The position numbers and the translations under genes were made by a program. This document shows positions 38,722 to 48,115 of a stretch of DNA of 64,000 nucleotides, piece after piece. Below the pieces are notes generated by a model. The model saw nothing but the letters and a program-made list of their open reading frames with translations. It ran no database searches and was not told the origin of the DNA. The stretch is from JAZGGS01 sp963749485 (GTDB lineage Bacteria > Bacteroidota > Ignavibacteria > Ignavibacteriales > Ignavibacteriaceae). The stretch covers positions 124,001 through 188,000 of the forward strand of contig CAVVMV010000003.1 in the NCBI GenBank assembly GCA_963749485.1, in the 5' to 3' direction. How positions within the stretch are numbered: the first letter of the stretch is position 1; each line of letters begins with the position of its first letter.

Positions 38722-39682
38722 TCACGAAGGCAAAGAATGAATCTCTTCCATATTAGAAATGGTATCTACAATTATACCTTCTCTTAAAGCATTTTCCGAT
38801 ACGGTCATCTCCCTTAAATTGAAAGTTTCAAATGCCTCGCAAAGAATTAGCATACCGGCTGGAATAATATCAGCTCTCTTAATTTCCATCCCTTCTATAA
38901 ACAAACGGTCAACGGGTGATTTGCATTTAAGAACTTCTGCTGTTAAATCGAAGAGTTCCTTTGCAGAAAATGTAAAACCGTTAAGCGATTTATTAAACTT
39001 GTTGAATCGTTTAAAATGGATTATTGCGGCTGCGGCTATAACTGTGCCCGAAGTGCCGACTGCAAAATCAAATTTATGTTCAGTATGCAGGTTTGCACAG
39101 GCTTTCATTTTATCACGGATATATTTCCTGCACATTTCTATAGCAGTCTCTTCAAGAATATAATCTGGAAAAAACATTTTACTTAATCTTACAGCACCAA
39201 CCTTTATACTTTCAGCAAATTCAGATTCACCTTTTTCACCCAGCAGGAATTCCGTGCTGCCGCCTCCAATATCAACACAAAGAATCCGCTTTATTCTTAA
39301 CATCAATAACATTCTGAATACCAAGATATATTAACTCTGCTTCATCCTTTCCTTTAATGGCTTCAACAGAAATACCTGTGCTTTCATAAACTCTTTCGAT
39401 AAACTCATTTTTATTTTTTGCTTCCCTTACAGCACTCGTAGCAATAGCTCGAATTTCTGCGTTATAGAAACGTGCTATCTTTCCAAACTCAAGTAAAATA
39501 TCAATTGCCTTTTCCATTTCACCTTCTGAAATGATACTAAACCCGTTTTTACTATGAGAGCCCAGGCGAATAACTTCTCTCTCCCTGTCAATAATTTTGA
39601 AAGCGCCGTTCCGCCTCACTTCAACAATTATCAGGTGAAACGAGTTGGTACCCATATCTATTGCGGCAATACATTTTTTCAT
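38722..39682 (-). CDS. ppx: Ppx/GppA-family phosphatase, one frameshift
   Basis: An actin-fold exopolyphosphatase / guanosine-pentaphosphate phosphatase of about 320 residues. Signatures are CIAAIDMGTNSFHLIIVE at the N-terminus, IRAIATSAVREAKN, CVDIGGGSTEFLLGE near residue 145 and FAVGTSGTVIAAAAI. This is the two-domain short form, without the C-terminal HD domain of E. coli Ppx. The frame breaks near 39300, where an extra A in AATAAAGCGG must be removed to join DVKNK to RILCVDIGGG. Its ATG overlaps the stop of the upstream GT9 gene by 4 bases, so the two are probably translated together. It would act in polyphosphate or (p)ppGpp turnover. Confidence 0.88.
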
Positions 39683-40779
39683 TTTTCACTTTCATTTTTA
39701 TTCAGAATTAAATCGCAAAGATTGTAAACATCATCAACGGCTACATCATCAATTAATTCTGATTTTCTTATAAAATATTTATTTGCTCCTATCGGTGCCC
39801 AGTTAAAAGGATTTGTTGGTCCAAATATAGATATTTGCGGAGTTCCGGTTGTACCTGCTACATGCATAATTCCTGTATCGTTAGAAATAAAGAGATTGGA
39901 TTTTGAAATTAATGCTGCAACTTCCGGAATTGAGTGATTAAGAAATAAACCGAATGTGACATCAGAGTTTTTCTTTACAAAGTTTATTTCTTCTTTATCT
40001 GCTCTGCTGCCGGTTAAATAAACATCCACCGGGAAATTTTCTTTTAATTTTTTAACAAGATTAACATACTTAATTAACGACCACCTGTGCGAAGGAATAC
40101 CTGCACCAACGTGCAGCCCAACCAAAAGTTTTTTACCATTCGCCTTAAGTGAAGAGATAAATTTTTCAGCAGCTTTTTCATCATTTCCATTAAAATTAAT
40201 TTCCGACCTGTAATTTCTTGTGTTTATTCCAAAAGGTCGTACAATATCTAAACTCCGTTCTGAAACATTTGAATCGGGATGAGCTCTCCAATCAAGATCT
40301 ACTCTTCTATCAAAAAAGAAGACGGTATCGTTCTTCATCCCGTTTAAATAATTAGCACCTATCCTGCACTTTGCATTTGCTATTCTTGCAAGAAAATTAC
40401 TTATAGAAGAAATTGTAACAATAACCGGAACTATTACAATATCGTATTCTTCCCTGAGCAATCTCCACGTTTTTAATAAATAGAACGGGTTAAAAAGTTT
40501 TTTCTTATCATAAACAAAAATTCTATCAATAAATTTATTATTAACCATCCCGGGATAGTTAAAAGGACTGCCAACAAGTGTTATTGTTGAACCAGGATAA
40601 GTTTCTTTGATTGCGCGGAAAAGAGAAACTCCTGCAAGCAAATCACCGAGTTTATTATGCTGGCGAATGATAAGAATTTTTCCGGGAGTTCCTAAATCTT
40701 TACTTTTATTCTCTTTAACAGAAAGGAATTTTTCTAATACTGTGCAGATGGTTTTGGATATAAGTGAGTCACTTCTCAT
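39679..40779 (-). CDS. GT9 family glycosyltransferase (heptosyltransferase-like)
   Basis: A 366-residue GT-B enzyme related to ADP-heptose:LPS heptosyltransferases. The N-terminal domain begins ILIIRQHNKLGDLLAGVSLF, the typical acceptor-side motif. The donor-binding C-terminal domain has VGLHVGAGIPSHRWSLIKY and FISNDTGIMHVAGTTGTPQI, then FGPTNPFNWAP. It likely adds a heptose or related sugar to lipopolysaccharide core on the inner face of the inner membrane. Its ATG overlaps the stop of the small membrane protein gene (TAATG) and its stop overlaps the ppx start, so it sits in a tightly coupled run. The exact sugar is unknown. Confidence 0.88.
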   Translation of the reverse strand: MRSDSLISKTICTVLEKFLSVKENKSKDLGTPGKILIIRQHNKLGDLLAGVSLFRAIKETYPGSTITLVGSPFNYPGMVNNKFIDRIFVYDKKKLFNPFYLLKTWRLLREEYDIVIVPVIVTISSISNFLARIANAKCRIGANYLNGMKNDTVFFFDRRVDLDWRAHPDSNVSERSLDIVRPFGINTRNYRSEINFNGNDEKAAEKFISSLKANGKKLLVGLHVGAGIPSHRWSLIKYVNLVKKLKENFPVDVYLTGSRADKEEINFVKKNSDVTFGLFLNHSIPEVAALISKSNLFISNDTGIMHVAGTTGTPQISIFGPTNPFNWAPIGANKYFIRKSELIDDVAVDDVYNLCDLILNKNESEK

Positions 40780-41003
40780 TACGATTTATTCTTATTTTCT
40801 TCGTTATCCTCCTCTGGTGGAATCTCCTTGAAATCTGCTTCTTCTACATCTTTGTATTTTTTTTCAACATTCTTCTGTTCGTTTTTCAGATCATCAATGG
40901 TTGGTTTTGAAGATGATGAGAAGTATTTCATCAATAATCTTACAAACCGGAATACAAAATATACCAGTATTGAAACGAGTAATATTTGAAATATTTTTAC
41001 TAT
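40779..41003 (-). CDS. Small membrane protein (DUF4834-like), no canonical start
   Basis: A 74-codon frame between the deoxynucleoside kinase and GT9. It encodes one N-terminal hydrophobic segment (IFQILLVSILVYFVFRFVR) followed by a charged tail (KPTIDDLKNEQKNVEKKY, then EADFKEIPPEEDNEENKNKS). This layout matches the small DUF4834-type proteins of Bacteroidota. Its stop overlaps the GT9 start as TAATG, strong support that it is real. No ATG, GTG or TTG precedes the membrane segment. AGGAGG at the kinase stop is followed 5 bases later by ATA (41003) and 8 bases later by GTA. The only internal ATG would remove the membrane segment. Function unknown. Confidence 0.6.
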   Translation of the reverse strand: MVKIFQILLVSILVYFVFRFVRLLMKYFSSSSKPTIDDLKNEQKNVEKKYKDVEEADFKEIPPEEDNEENKNKS

Positions 41004-41671
41004 ATCGTCCTCCTTGGTTCAGGATTGAAATATTCTGTAAAGCCCCGGTCTTCTCTGAAGATCTGTTTAAACAATTCATTAAAATCTTCTTCGTTATTTA
41101 CAAAATCGAGCTCTGAGGAATTTACAATGAGCAATGGAGTGCTGTTGTACCTGAAAAAGAAATGGTTGTAAGCTTCGCTTAGTTCTTCAATATAATTCCT
41201 GGAGAGTGCTCTTTCTATTTTACGGTTTCTCTTTTTAATGTTGAACATTAATCGGTCAGTGCCGGATTGGAGAAACACAACAAGATCGGGCTTTCTAAGA
41301 GTTCTTTCAAGAAGCGGGTAAATATTTTCGTAAAGTTTTAATTCATCGCTGCCCAGGTTTAAGTAAGCAAATATTCTATCTTTTTCAAAAATATAATCGC
41401 AAACCAGGTGCTCTGTAAAAAGATCTTCCTGTGCCAACTCCTGCTGCTGCTTAAACCTGTTTATTAAAAAAAACATTTGAGTTTGAAAGGCATAACGGGC
41501 TCTATCTGCATAAAATTTTTCGAGGAAAGGATTGGTTTCAAACTGCTCAGCAATAAATTTTGCATTTAGGCGGTCTTTTATCTTGTTTGCAAGACTGGTT
41601 TTACCAGCACCGATAACACCTTCAATGGCAATATATTTTACTTCGCTGTTATTTTTAATTGAATCGCTCAT
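41000..41671 (-). CDS. Deoxynucleoside kinase
   Basis: A 223-residue cytosolic kinase of the dCK/dGK/dNK family that phosphorylates deoxynucleosides for salvage. The P-loop is GVIGAGKTS at residues 18-26. The family DR(S/x) motif appears as FEKDRIFAYLNL. The lid arginines are in RNRKIERALSRNYIEEL, followed by YNHFFFRYNSTPLLIVN. Substrate choice (deoxyadenosine or deoxyguanosine) cannot be fixed from motifs. The gene overlaps folK by 4 bases at its start. At its end it overlaps the likely start of the small membrane protein gene, and its last codons supply that gene's AGGAGG. folK-dNK adjacency recurs in Bacteroidota. Confidence 0.9.
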   Translation of the reverse strand: MSDSIKNNSEVKYIAIEGVIGAGKTSLANKIKDRLNAKFIAEQFETNPFLEKFYADRARYAFQTQMFFLINRFKQQQELAQEDLFTEHLVCDYIFEKDRIFAYLNLGSDELKLYENIYPLLERTLRKPDLVVFLQSGTDRLMFNIKKRNRKIERALSRNYIEELSEAYNHFFFRYNSTPLLIVNSSELDFVNNEEDFNELFKQIFREDRGFTEYFNPEPRRTI

Positions 41672-42175
41672 TTAACTAAAATGCTCTGTGGAATTTTACT
41701 AATTATATTTTTTTCCAACTCAGTTTTACAAATATCACAAATTTTTTCGTTTATTTCAGGATGAATAAAATCCGGGGCAATTTCGCACATAGGAACCAGC
41801 ACAAAATCCCTCTCAGTTATTCCTTCGTGAGGAATTGTTAATTGAGGATCGTTATAAATTAAATCGTCATAAAAAAGAATATCGAGATCTATTTCCCGCG
41901 GACCCCAGCGGGTGGAATTTTTCCGCCCCATTTCTGATTCTATTTGTTTAAGAAAATTAAAAAGAGCGGCTGGTTCATAAAGTGTTTTTACAAGAATAAC
42001 CAGGTTGATAAAATTTTCCTGTTCAGTATTACCAAACGGTTTCGATTCATAAAGTGATGATATTTTTTCAACTTCGCATCCTGGTTCCGCTGTCAATCTT
42101 CTTAATTGCAGTTTCAATAAAATGCAACCGGTTTCCAAGATTTGATCCGATTCCTATGTAAGTGCGGCTTTCTAT
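41668..42175 (-). CDS. folK: Dihydropterin pyrophosphokinase FolK, one frameshift, start ATA
   Basis: HPPK attaches pyrophosphate from ATP to 6-hydroxymethyl-dihydropterin in folate synthesis. After the break the family motifs are clear: EVEKISSLYESKPFG, ENFINLVILVKT, RWGPREIDLDILFYDD, IPHEGITERDFVLVPMCEIA. The N-terminus lies in another frame: TYIGIGSNLGNRLHFIETAI, the standard HPPK opening. One shift near 42095 joins the two. Upstream, the N-terminal frame has no ATG before a TAA. ATA 42175, seven bases after GAGG, is the best-placed start and gives about 168 residues, normal for the family. It follows folB by 42 bases, so the two form a folate pair. Confidence 0.85.
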
Positions 42176-42217
42176 TTTTTTACCTCGTGGTTAAAATATT
42201 TTAATAATTGCAAATAT

Positions 42218-42581
42218 TTATCGTTCTTTTATTACTTCTGCTTCTACACAATCTACAACGCCGCCAATTGGTGGATTATTTTTACGAACTCTTACAGCAA
42301 CTTTGGTAGCTTTTTCAAATTTCACTAATAGTCCATCAGCAATTTTAGTTGCTAACGCTTCAATTAAAAAATACTTTTTTTTAACAACCAGTTCATTCAT
42401 AAAGGAATAGACCTGGATAGTAATCAATTGTTTTTTTAAGATCATCTTTAGCTGCAGCTTCAGAAAAATCAGTGTAAAGATCAACATCCGCTTCAAATTT
42501 AGCTCCAACACTTTGCTCTTCCGAACTAACACCATGATAGCCGTAAAAAGTTGCTCTTTTAATTCGTATTACATTTATCAT
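42218..42581 (-). CDS. folB: Dihydroneopterin aldolase FolB, one frameshift
   Basis: FolB converts dihydroneopterin to 6-hydroxymethyl-dihydropterin, the substrate of FolK encoded next. The opening NVIRIKRATFYGYHGVSSEE is the family signature, with the catalytic-region GYHG. EQSVGAKFEADVDLYTDFSE, AAAKDDLKKTIDYY, the strand YFLIEALATKIADGLL and AVRVRKNNPPIGGVVDCVEA follow. One extra C in TATCCAGG (near 42413) separates DYY from QVYSFMNELV. The joined protein is about 120 residues, typical. It is the first gene of the leftward run folB-folK-dNK-small protein-GT9-ppx-lepA-lepB. A frameshift in a central folate gene argues for a sequence error. Confidence 0.9.
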
Positions 42582-42637
42582 TTTTACTTTTACACATATT
42601 TATTTCTTAATAAAATACACATTTATCATCAAATTAG

Positions 42638-43570
42638 TTATTCATCTTTGCTTATTCCATTAACTTTAAAAATTGTTCCCTTCCTTAATTTAATAAGATT
42701 CTTCATATTAGCCCAAAAAACACCGCCTAAAACCATTGCTGAACCAACAAAATAGCTGGTGGAAAGCTCCTCATCGTAAATTATATAGCCTAGAATAAGT
42801 GCAACTATTGGAGTTATAAAAGCAATTAACGAAAGGATTACAACATTTATTCTCTTTAGCAGCCAGTAAAAAGATGTGAAAGTAATCACACTTCCGAAAA
42901 ATGCAAGATAGATTATTGATAGTATTGCACGTTCATCAAATCTTATGGTAGAAAGATCTTCAAAAAATACTCCGATAAGGAGCATAGAAATTCCAGCAAT
43001 AAACATCGGAACAAAGTTCATTGATAATGGATGAAGATGATGCCCGAATTTTTTAATTGAAACCGCTATCCATGCCTGCATAGTACCGCTAAGCACACAA
43101 GCAAACATACCCAACAGGTAATCAGTAAAATTTAAATCGAATGATTCCGAAAAAATTACTACGATTCCTGAAAATCCTAAAACAGTTCCAATAATTTTAT
43201 AAGAACCAATTGGCTCCGATGGCATGCGAAGAAATGAAAATATAAGCACGAAAAACGGATAAACTGCAAATAGCACAGAAGCCATTCCTGAAGGAACAAA
43301 TTGTTCAGCCCAGTAAACCAAACCGAAGGGAATTACGAACGAGAAAAATCCCATTAATAAATATAGACGGATTGAAACACTGTCTTTTTGGAGGGAAACG
43401 GATTTAATTTTCATCAAAATAAAAATGAAAATAGAAGCAAGAGAAAATCTCATTCCTGCAGAAAATAGTGGTGTAAGTGATTCCAAACCGAATCTTATTG
43501 TCAGCCATGTAGAACCCCAAATAATACAGAGCATAATATATACCAATACTATTTTCAAACCACTACTCAT
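42638..43570 (-). CDS. EamA/DMT-family transporter
   Basis: A 310-residue membrane protein with ten hydrophobic segments arranged as two EamA repeats (drug/metabolite transporter superfamily). The first repeat begins MLCIIWGSTWLTIRFGLESL, a common EamA start. The end of that repeat has FAVYPFFVLIFSFLRMP. The second shows LLGMFACVLSGTMQAWIAVS, and VITFTSFYWLLKRINVVILS with FITPIVALILGYIIYDEELS. Such proteins usually export amino acids or other small metabolites; substrate unknown. It overlaps pgeF by 4 bases and is followed by folB after 56 bases, so it may belong to the folate run. Confidence 0.9.
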   Translation of the reverse strand: MSSGLKIVLVYIMLCIIWGSTWLTIRFGLESLTPLFSAGMRFSLASIFIFILMKIKSVSLQKDSVSIRLYLLMGFFSFVIPFGLVYWAEQFVPSGMASVLFAVYPFFVLIFSFLRMPSEPIGSYKIIGTVLGFSGIVVIFSESFDLNFTDYLLGMFACVLSGTMQAWIAVSIKKFGHHLHPLSMNFVPMFIAGISMLLIGVFFEDLSTIRFDERAILSIIYLAFFGSVITFTSFYWLLKRINVVILSLIAFITPIVALILGYIIYDEELSTSYFVGSAMVLGGVFWANMKNLIKLRKGTIFKVNGISKDE

Positions 43571-44307
43571 TCATTTCCTTTCATTGCTATTACTGCTATT
43601 GCTCTTCCGGATTCATTTCCCCATCTCCTGAATGAATGAAAGATTGATGAAAACTCAAAAGTGCAAAGCTGTGAAATCTGTATTTGCGATTCTTTTACTC
43701 CGCAATTAATCAGCATCCTGTAATTAACTCCGGCAAGGTCGAGGAAATACCTGCCTTCTTTATTATAGAAATCCTTTTCATTAAACTGTTCGGCAACCTT
43801 TTCACTCACCTCGTAATTTTCCTGAGAAATTGAAGGCGCGATATAACAATACAAATCTGCAGGATTAGATTTTAACTGATCGGTTAATTTTATAACTGTT
43901 TTTTCCAATATCCTTTTACTTGTTCCTCTCCAGCCGGAATGAACCCCGCAAATTATTTTTCTCTTTCTATCATAAATAAAGATTGCAGGACAATCAGCTG
44001 TGCTTATTGCTAATCCAAGATTATTTTTAGTAGTGATCAATGCATCACTCTCACCACAATTTCCATCATTTTCAACGATAGTAATATTATCTTCATGAAC
44101 CTGCTTTTGATATGCAACAACAGAACTGGTTAATCCAAGCTGCTTAAAAAACTGCGTGCGGTTCTTATCAGCATTATCTTTCTTATCGCCAACAGTGTAG
44201 GACATATTAAAATGAAAAAGGTCATTCTTTTTCCCTCCCGCCTTGGTACTAAATCCAAATGATATTTCAGGGAATTTCTTAAAAATATGCGGTCTTAAAA
44301 TTAACAT
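43567..44307 (-). CDS. pgeF: Purine nucleoside phosphorylase / laccase-domain protein (PgeF/YfiH)
   Basis: A 246-residue protein of the multicopper-polyphenol-oxidase-like DUF152 family. Members have been linked to purine nucleoside phosphorylase activity and to peptidoglycan-precursor editing. The metal-ligand signatures are ISTADCPAIFIYDRKRKIIC and GVHSGWRGTSKRILEKTV, with YIAPSISQENYEVSEKVAEQF and a late LCTFEFSSIFHSFRRWG. Length is normal. The gene overlaps EamA by 4 bases and is divergent from surE across a 96-base region. Which activity operates here is not decided by sequence. Confidence 0.88.
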   Translation of the reverse strand: MLILRPHIFKKFPEISFGFSTKAGGKKNDLFHFNMSYTVGDKKDNADKNRTQFFKQLGLTSSVVAYQKQVHEDNITIVENDGNCGESDALITTKNNLGLAISTADCPAIFIYDRKRKIICGVHSGWRGTSKRILEKTVIKLTDQLKSNPADLYCYIAPSISQENYEVSEKVAEQFNEKDFYNKEGRYFLDLAGVNYRMLINCGVKESQIQISQLCTFEFSSIFHSFRRWGNESGRAIAVIAMKGNE

Positions 44308-44339
44308 AATATCTATCTGGAAAGGGATGACACTATAAA

Positions 44340-44368
44340 TTGAGACTGTAGCCGTTAAGTGGTATATT
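44340..44368 (+). promoter_or_regulatory. Candidate sigma-70-type promoter for surE
   Basis: TTGAGA (44340-44345) and TATATT (44363-44368) are separated by 17 bases, close to the TTGACA-N17-TATAAT pattern. The pair lies 35 bases before the surE start, in the divergent gap with pgeF. Members of this phylum often use a different -33/-7 motif, so the match needs a mapped transcript start. Confidence 0.35.
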
Positions 44369-44403
44369 AGCGCTTTATTTCAAACTTCAATAGGACAAAT
44401 ATA

Positions 44404-45183
44404 TTGAAAATATTAGTAACTAATGATGATGGAATTGATTCTGCGGGAATAGCGGCATTAGTTAAATCTTTGAAAGAAATAGCAGAAGTTATAGTTGTTG
44501 CTCCGCACACAGAGCAGAGTGCCGTTGGGCATGGTATAACAATGAAAAAACCTCTTAGAGTTATTGAGTATTATAAAAACGGTGACTTTTTTGGTTACGC
44601 AGTAGAAGGAACTCCTGCAGATTGCGTTAAGATGGGAATGAGGAATATTATGAATGAATCTCCCGACCTGGTAATTTCGGGAATAAATCATGGTTCAAAT
44701 ACAGCAATTAATATAATTTATTCCGGAACGGTTTCCGGTGCCAGGGAAGCGGCAATAATGGATGTACCTTCTATTGCAATTTCTGTTGCTAAACATGATG
44801 TGAAAGACTTTAGCAATGCGACAAAAGTTGCAAAACTAATGGCACTTAAAGTAGAGGAACACGGATTGCCGAAAGGAACTCTGTTAAACATCAATGTTCC
44901 TGACCTTCCAGAAGAAGAGATTGCCGGGATGGTAGTTACAAAGCAGGGTAAATCAAAGTGGGATGATATTTATGAAAAGCGTATCGATCCTTATGGAAAA
45001 AATTATTATTGGCTTATCGGAAAGATGTATGAGCTTGATAGTGAAATAGATTTTGACCAGGCAGCAGTTAAACAAAACTATATTTCAGTCACACCGATTC
45101 ATTTCGATCTTACAGATTTTGAAACTTTTGATGAAATGAAAAAATGGGAAATTGAGAAATTATACGATGAAAAGCGTCACTAA
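44404..45183 (+). CDS. surE: 5'/3'-nucleotidase SurE
   Basis: A metal-dependent nucleotidase that dephosphorylates nucleoside monophosphates. The family start KILVTNDDGIDSAGI places Asn7, Asp8 and Asp9 as metal ligands. APHTEQSAVGHGITM, GTPADCVKMGM, SGINHGSNTAINIIYSGTVS and GAREAAIM follow in the usual order, and SVTPIHFDLTD marks the C-terminus. The start codon is TTG 44404: it encodes the conserved first residue, a stop is close upstream and AGGA lies about 9 bases before it. 259 residues, normal. It is followed after 56 bases by the vWA protein gene. Confidence 0.95.
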   Translation: MKILVTNDDGIDSAGIAALVKSLKEIAEVIVVAPHTEQSAVGHGITMKKPLRVIEYYKNGDFFGYAVEGTPADCVKMGMRNIMNESPDLVISGINHGSNTAINIIYSGTVSGAREAAIMDVPSIAISVAKHDVKDFSNATKVAKLMALKVEEHGLPKGTLLNINVPDLPEEEIAGMVVTKQGKSKWDDIYEKRIDPYGKNYYWLIGKMYELDSEIDFDQAAVKQNYISVTPIHFDLTDFETFDEMKKWEIEKLYDEKRH

Positions 45184-45239
45184 TTTTTTCGAACAGATAC
45201 TTTTGATTCTAAAATGTTCGAGGGAGAACTAATATACTG

Positions 45240-47387
45240 ATGTTCGGTTATGAAGAAATTGGATTAAATTTTACTTATCCTTCAATTTTCCTTGTAACGG
45301 CGTTACTTCTCCTGGCTGCTTACTCATATTATGTTTACAGGTTTACAATTCCACTCATCAGTAAACCTAAAAAATTTCTGCTCGTAATTTTAAGAACTCT
45401 TGCACTCCTTACAATTGTAATTGTTTTTTTTGAACCGGTTATATCTTTCACAAAAAAAATAACACTCGAACCTGTTAATCTTATTTTTATCGATAATTCA
45501 AGCTCAATTAATATTGATGATGAAACGAACCGACCTGAAACCGTAAAAAATATTGCTTCTAATCTTTCTTCAAGTGAGCTTATTGGTAAAAGTGAGTTTT
45601 TCCTCTTCGGAAATGATGTGCGAGCAATAAACAAAGATAGTTTAGCCCAAATTGATTTTACCGATGGAGTAACCAATATTATTGAAGTCTTTAATACACT
45701 GGATGATGACGAGAGTAATTATGCTTCTATTGTAATAATTTCAGATGGTGTATATACCGAAGGTTCTAATCCAACTTACAAAGCAGCTAATTTACCGGTA
45801 CCTGTTTTTACAATTGGGATTGGCGATACAACCCGTCGCAACGATGTTGAAGTAAGTAAAGTGCTTTTTAATGATATTGTTTATGCAGAAACTCCAACTT
45901 CAATTATCGCTGCAATTCAGAATAAAGGATTTGATGGTGAAACTGTAAGTGTATCGTTACTAGAGAACAATCAAAAAATTGAAGAGCAAAATATCGTATT
46001 AAGCCAGTCCGGCATTCAAAACGTTAGTTTTAATTATATACCTAAAACAAGCGGTGAGAAAAAACTATCGGTTTTAATTACTAATCTTAGTGATGAATTT
46101 ACTTATGCGAACAATAAAAAAATATTTTATGTGAATGTGCTTTCAAACAAGATAAAGGTTATGATACTGGCAGGCAGTCCTTCAACCGATTTATCTTTTA
46201 TAAAAAACGCACTTAAAAGTGATGAGAATCTTACTGTAAATTCTTTAACGCAAATTTCTTCTGATAAGTTTGTCGAGGATATTAATTACAGTCTGGTTGA
46301 TAGTGCAGACCTACTTTTCCTGGTTGGTTTTCCAGGAAAAAATACAACGGATGCACTTTTAAATATTGTACAAAAAAATATTTCTAAAGAAAAGATGCCC
46401 TACTTCATCTCATTTTCACCTCAAACCAACATTGAAAAAATAACGCAAATGCAATCAGAACTTCCATTTTCATTCAACCAGCAATTAAGAAGTTACCGGG
46501 AAGTGCAGCCAGAAATCCTTTTGACTGAGAAGAATAACCCCCTGCTAAAACACGAACGACCCGAAGTAGCAACAAACTGGAATAATCTCCCGCCGGTATT
46601 ACAGCCCTCAATTAACTTCACCTCAAAACCAGGGAGTAAATTACTTTCAACAATTAAGGTAAATAATAATGCAATTAATATTCCTTTGATAGTTACACGG
46701 AATTTTAACGGTAAAAGATCAGTTGCTGTTTTAGCCGGAAATATTTGGAAATGGAAATTGCAAACAGCAAGAAAAAATTTAAACTTGTTTGATAGCTTTA
46801 TATTGAATTGCGTTAAATGGCTTAATACAACCGAAGAGCAGGATAGGATTTCGGTTAAAACATCTAAAAGAAATTATTCACCTGGTGAACAGATAGAATT
46901 CTTAGCGCGGGTTTCAGATGAATCCTTAAACCCTGTTGATGATGCAAATATAAAAGTGAACATAACTTCTTCCCAAAATAATTATGAAGTTGATATGCTG
47001 AATGCAGGCAATGGTTTATATGAATGTACTCTTTTGCTTAACGAATCCGGTGATTTTGTTTTTCAGGCAGAAATTTTCCGCGAAGGATTGCTCCTCGGAA
47101 AAGATGAGGGCAGTTTTAATGTTGGGGAGATAGAGATTGAACTGATAAATCCTGTGATGAATTATGGACTTTTAAAATTGTTAGCAAGTGAAACAGACGG
47201 CGATTATTACACTGCGGAAAAATATGAAGAGCTTTTTAACCGGCTTGCTGAGATAACCAAAACCACTTCCAAAGAAAAAATAGTAACTTCGGATGTAATC
47301 CTCTGGTCGGATGAATGGCTTCTTGTGGTTGCAATTTTACTTTTTTCACTTGAGTGGTTTTTGCGGAAAAGAATGGGAATGCTTTAA
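45240..47387 (+). CDS. Membrane-anchored vWA-type protein with amidotransferase-like domain
   Basis: A 715-residue protein anchored at both ends. Two N-terminal hydrophobic segments (SIFLVTALLLLAAYSYYVY and FLLVILRTLALLTIVIVFF) and a C-terminal one (EWLLVVAILLFSLEWFLRKR) frame a large periplasmic or cytoplasmic body. The body contains a vWA-like fold with NLIFIDNSSSINID as a variant MIDAS start and IVIISDGVYTEGSNP and FTIGIGDTTRRNDV later. CARDB-like beta domains follow, then a class-I glutamine-amidotransferase-like segment (VMILAGSPSTDLSFIKNAL, SADLLFLVGFPG) without an obvious catalytic cysteine. This architecture is common among uncharacterised Bacteroidota proteins related to BatA. Function unknown; the frame is intact. 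Confidence 0.75.
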   Translation: MFGYEEIGLNFTYPSIFLVTALLLLAAYSYYVYRFTIPLISKPKKFLLVILRTLALLTIVIVFFEPVISFTKKITLEPVNLIFIDNSSSINIDDETNRPETVKNIASNLSSSELIGKSEFFLFGNDVRAINKDSLAQIDFTDGVTNIIEVFNTLDDDESNYASIVIISDGVYTEGSNPTYKAANLPVPVFTIGIGDTTRRNDVEVSKVLFNDIVYAETPTSIIAAIQNKGFDGETVSVSLLENNQKIEEQNIVLSQSGIQNVSFNYIPKTSGEKKLSVLITNLSDEFTYANNKKIFYVNVLSNKIKVMILAGSPSTDLSFIKNALKSDENLTVNSLTQISSDKFVEDINYSLVDSADLLFLVGFPGKNTTDALLNIVQKNISKEKMPYFISFSPQTNIEKITQMQSELPFSFNQQLRSYREVQPEILLTEKNNPLLKHERPEVATNWNNLPPVLQPSINFTSKPGSKLLSTIKVNNNAINIPLIVTRNFNGKRSVAVLAGNIWKWKLQTARKNLNLFDSFILNCVKWLNTTEEQDRISVKTSKRNYSPGEQIEFLARVSDESLNPVDDANIKVNITSSQNNYEVDMLNAGNGLYECTLLLNESGDFVFQAEIFREGLLLGKDEGSFNVGEIEIELINPVMNYGLLKLLASETDGDYYTAEKYEELFNRLAEITKTTSKEKIVTSDVILWSDEWLLVVAILLFSLEWFLRKRMGML

Positions 47388-47419
47388 TTATTATAATCGA
47401 TTTTTCATCTTTTAGAAAA

Positions 47420-48109
47420 ATGAAAAACAACATCAACCAATTCTTCGATTTTTTCCTGCCCCGATATTGTACCGGCTGCAGTAAAAAACTTGCTTATTAT
47501 GAGAAACTAATATGCCCAAGCATGTCTCAATTCAATTCTAAAAGCTGATAATGAATTAATTAAAGCTGAATATTCCAGGAAATTTAAAAATGATAGAATA
47601 ATAGAAGACTTTTCTTCACTATATATTTTTGAAAAGGACAAAGCATTCCAGGATGTAATTCATTCAATTAAGTATAATAAAAAATTTCTTGCAGGAGTTT
47701 TATTAGGAACTCTTATTAGCTGAATCTTTAGAAGAAAAAATAAATACCTGGAAAATTGATTTAATACTCCCGGTTCCATTACATCATCTAAAAAATGCAG
47801 CAGCGAGGATATAACCAATCGGAATATATTGCCAAAGGAATTAGTAAAAGATTAGGAATACGGATGCAAAATAATGTTATCCGCCGAGTACGCTACACAC
47901 AATCTCAGACTACAATGTCTTTAAAAGAACGTGAGCAAAATATCGCAAGAGCTTTTATAGTGAAACATAAGAAAGCAATTTCAGGAAAAAACCTGTTGCT
48001 TGTTGATGATGTGATAACCACCGGGGCAACGGTAAAAGAGTGCGGTAAGGTTTTAAAAGATAACGGGGCAAAAACGATTTATGCATGCTCAACAGCAATT
48101 GCAGAGTAA
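47420..48109 (+). CDS. comF: ComF-family phosphoribosyltransferase-like protein, at least three frameshifts
   Basis: ComF proteins pair an N-terminal zinc ribbon with a phosphoribosyltransferase-like domain and support DNA uptake. The first frame gives FDFFLPRYCTGCSKKLAYYE with the first CxxC; KLICP begins the second. Continuing in other frames gives LNSILKADNELIKAEYSRKF, DVIHSIKYNKKFLAGVLLG, AESLEEKINTWKIDLILPVP and LHHLK. The final frame reads RGYNQSEYIAKGISKRLG, TQSQTTMSLKEREQNIARAF and the PRPP loop LLLVDDVITTGATVKECGK. Breaks lie near 47525, 47722 and 47797. All family motifs survive, so error in sequence is as likely as decay. It converges on argS, with 6 bases between stops. Confidence 0.85.
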
Positions 48110-48115
48110 GACAAG

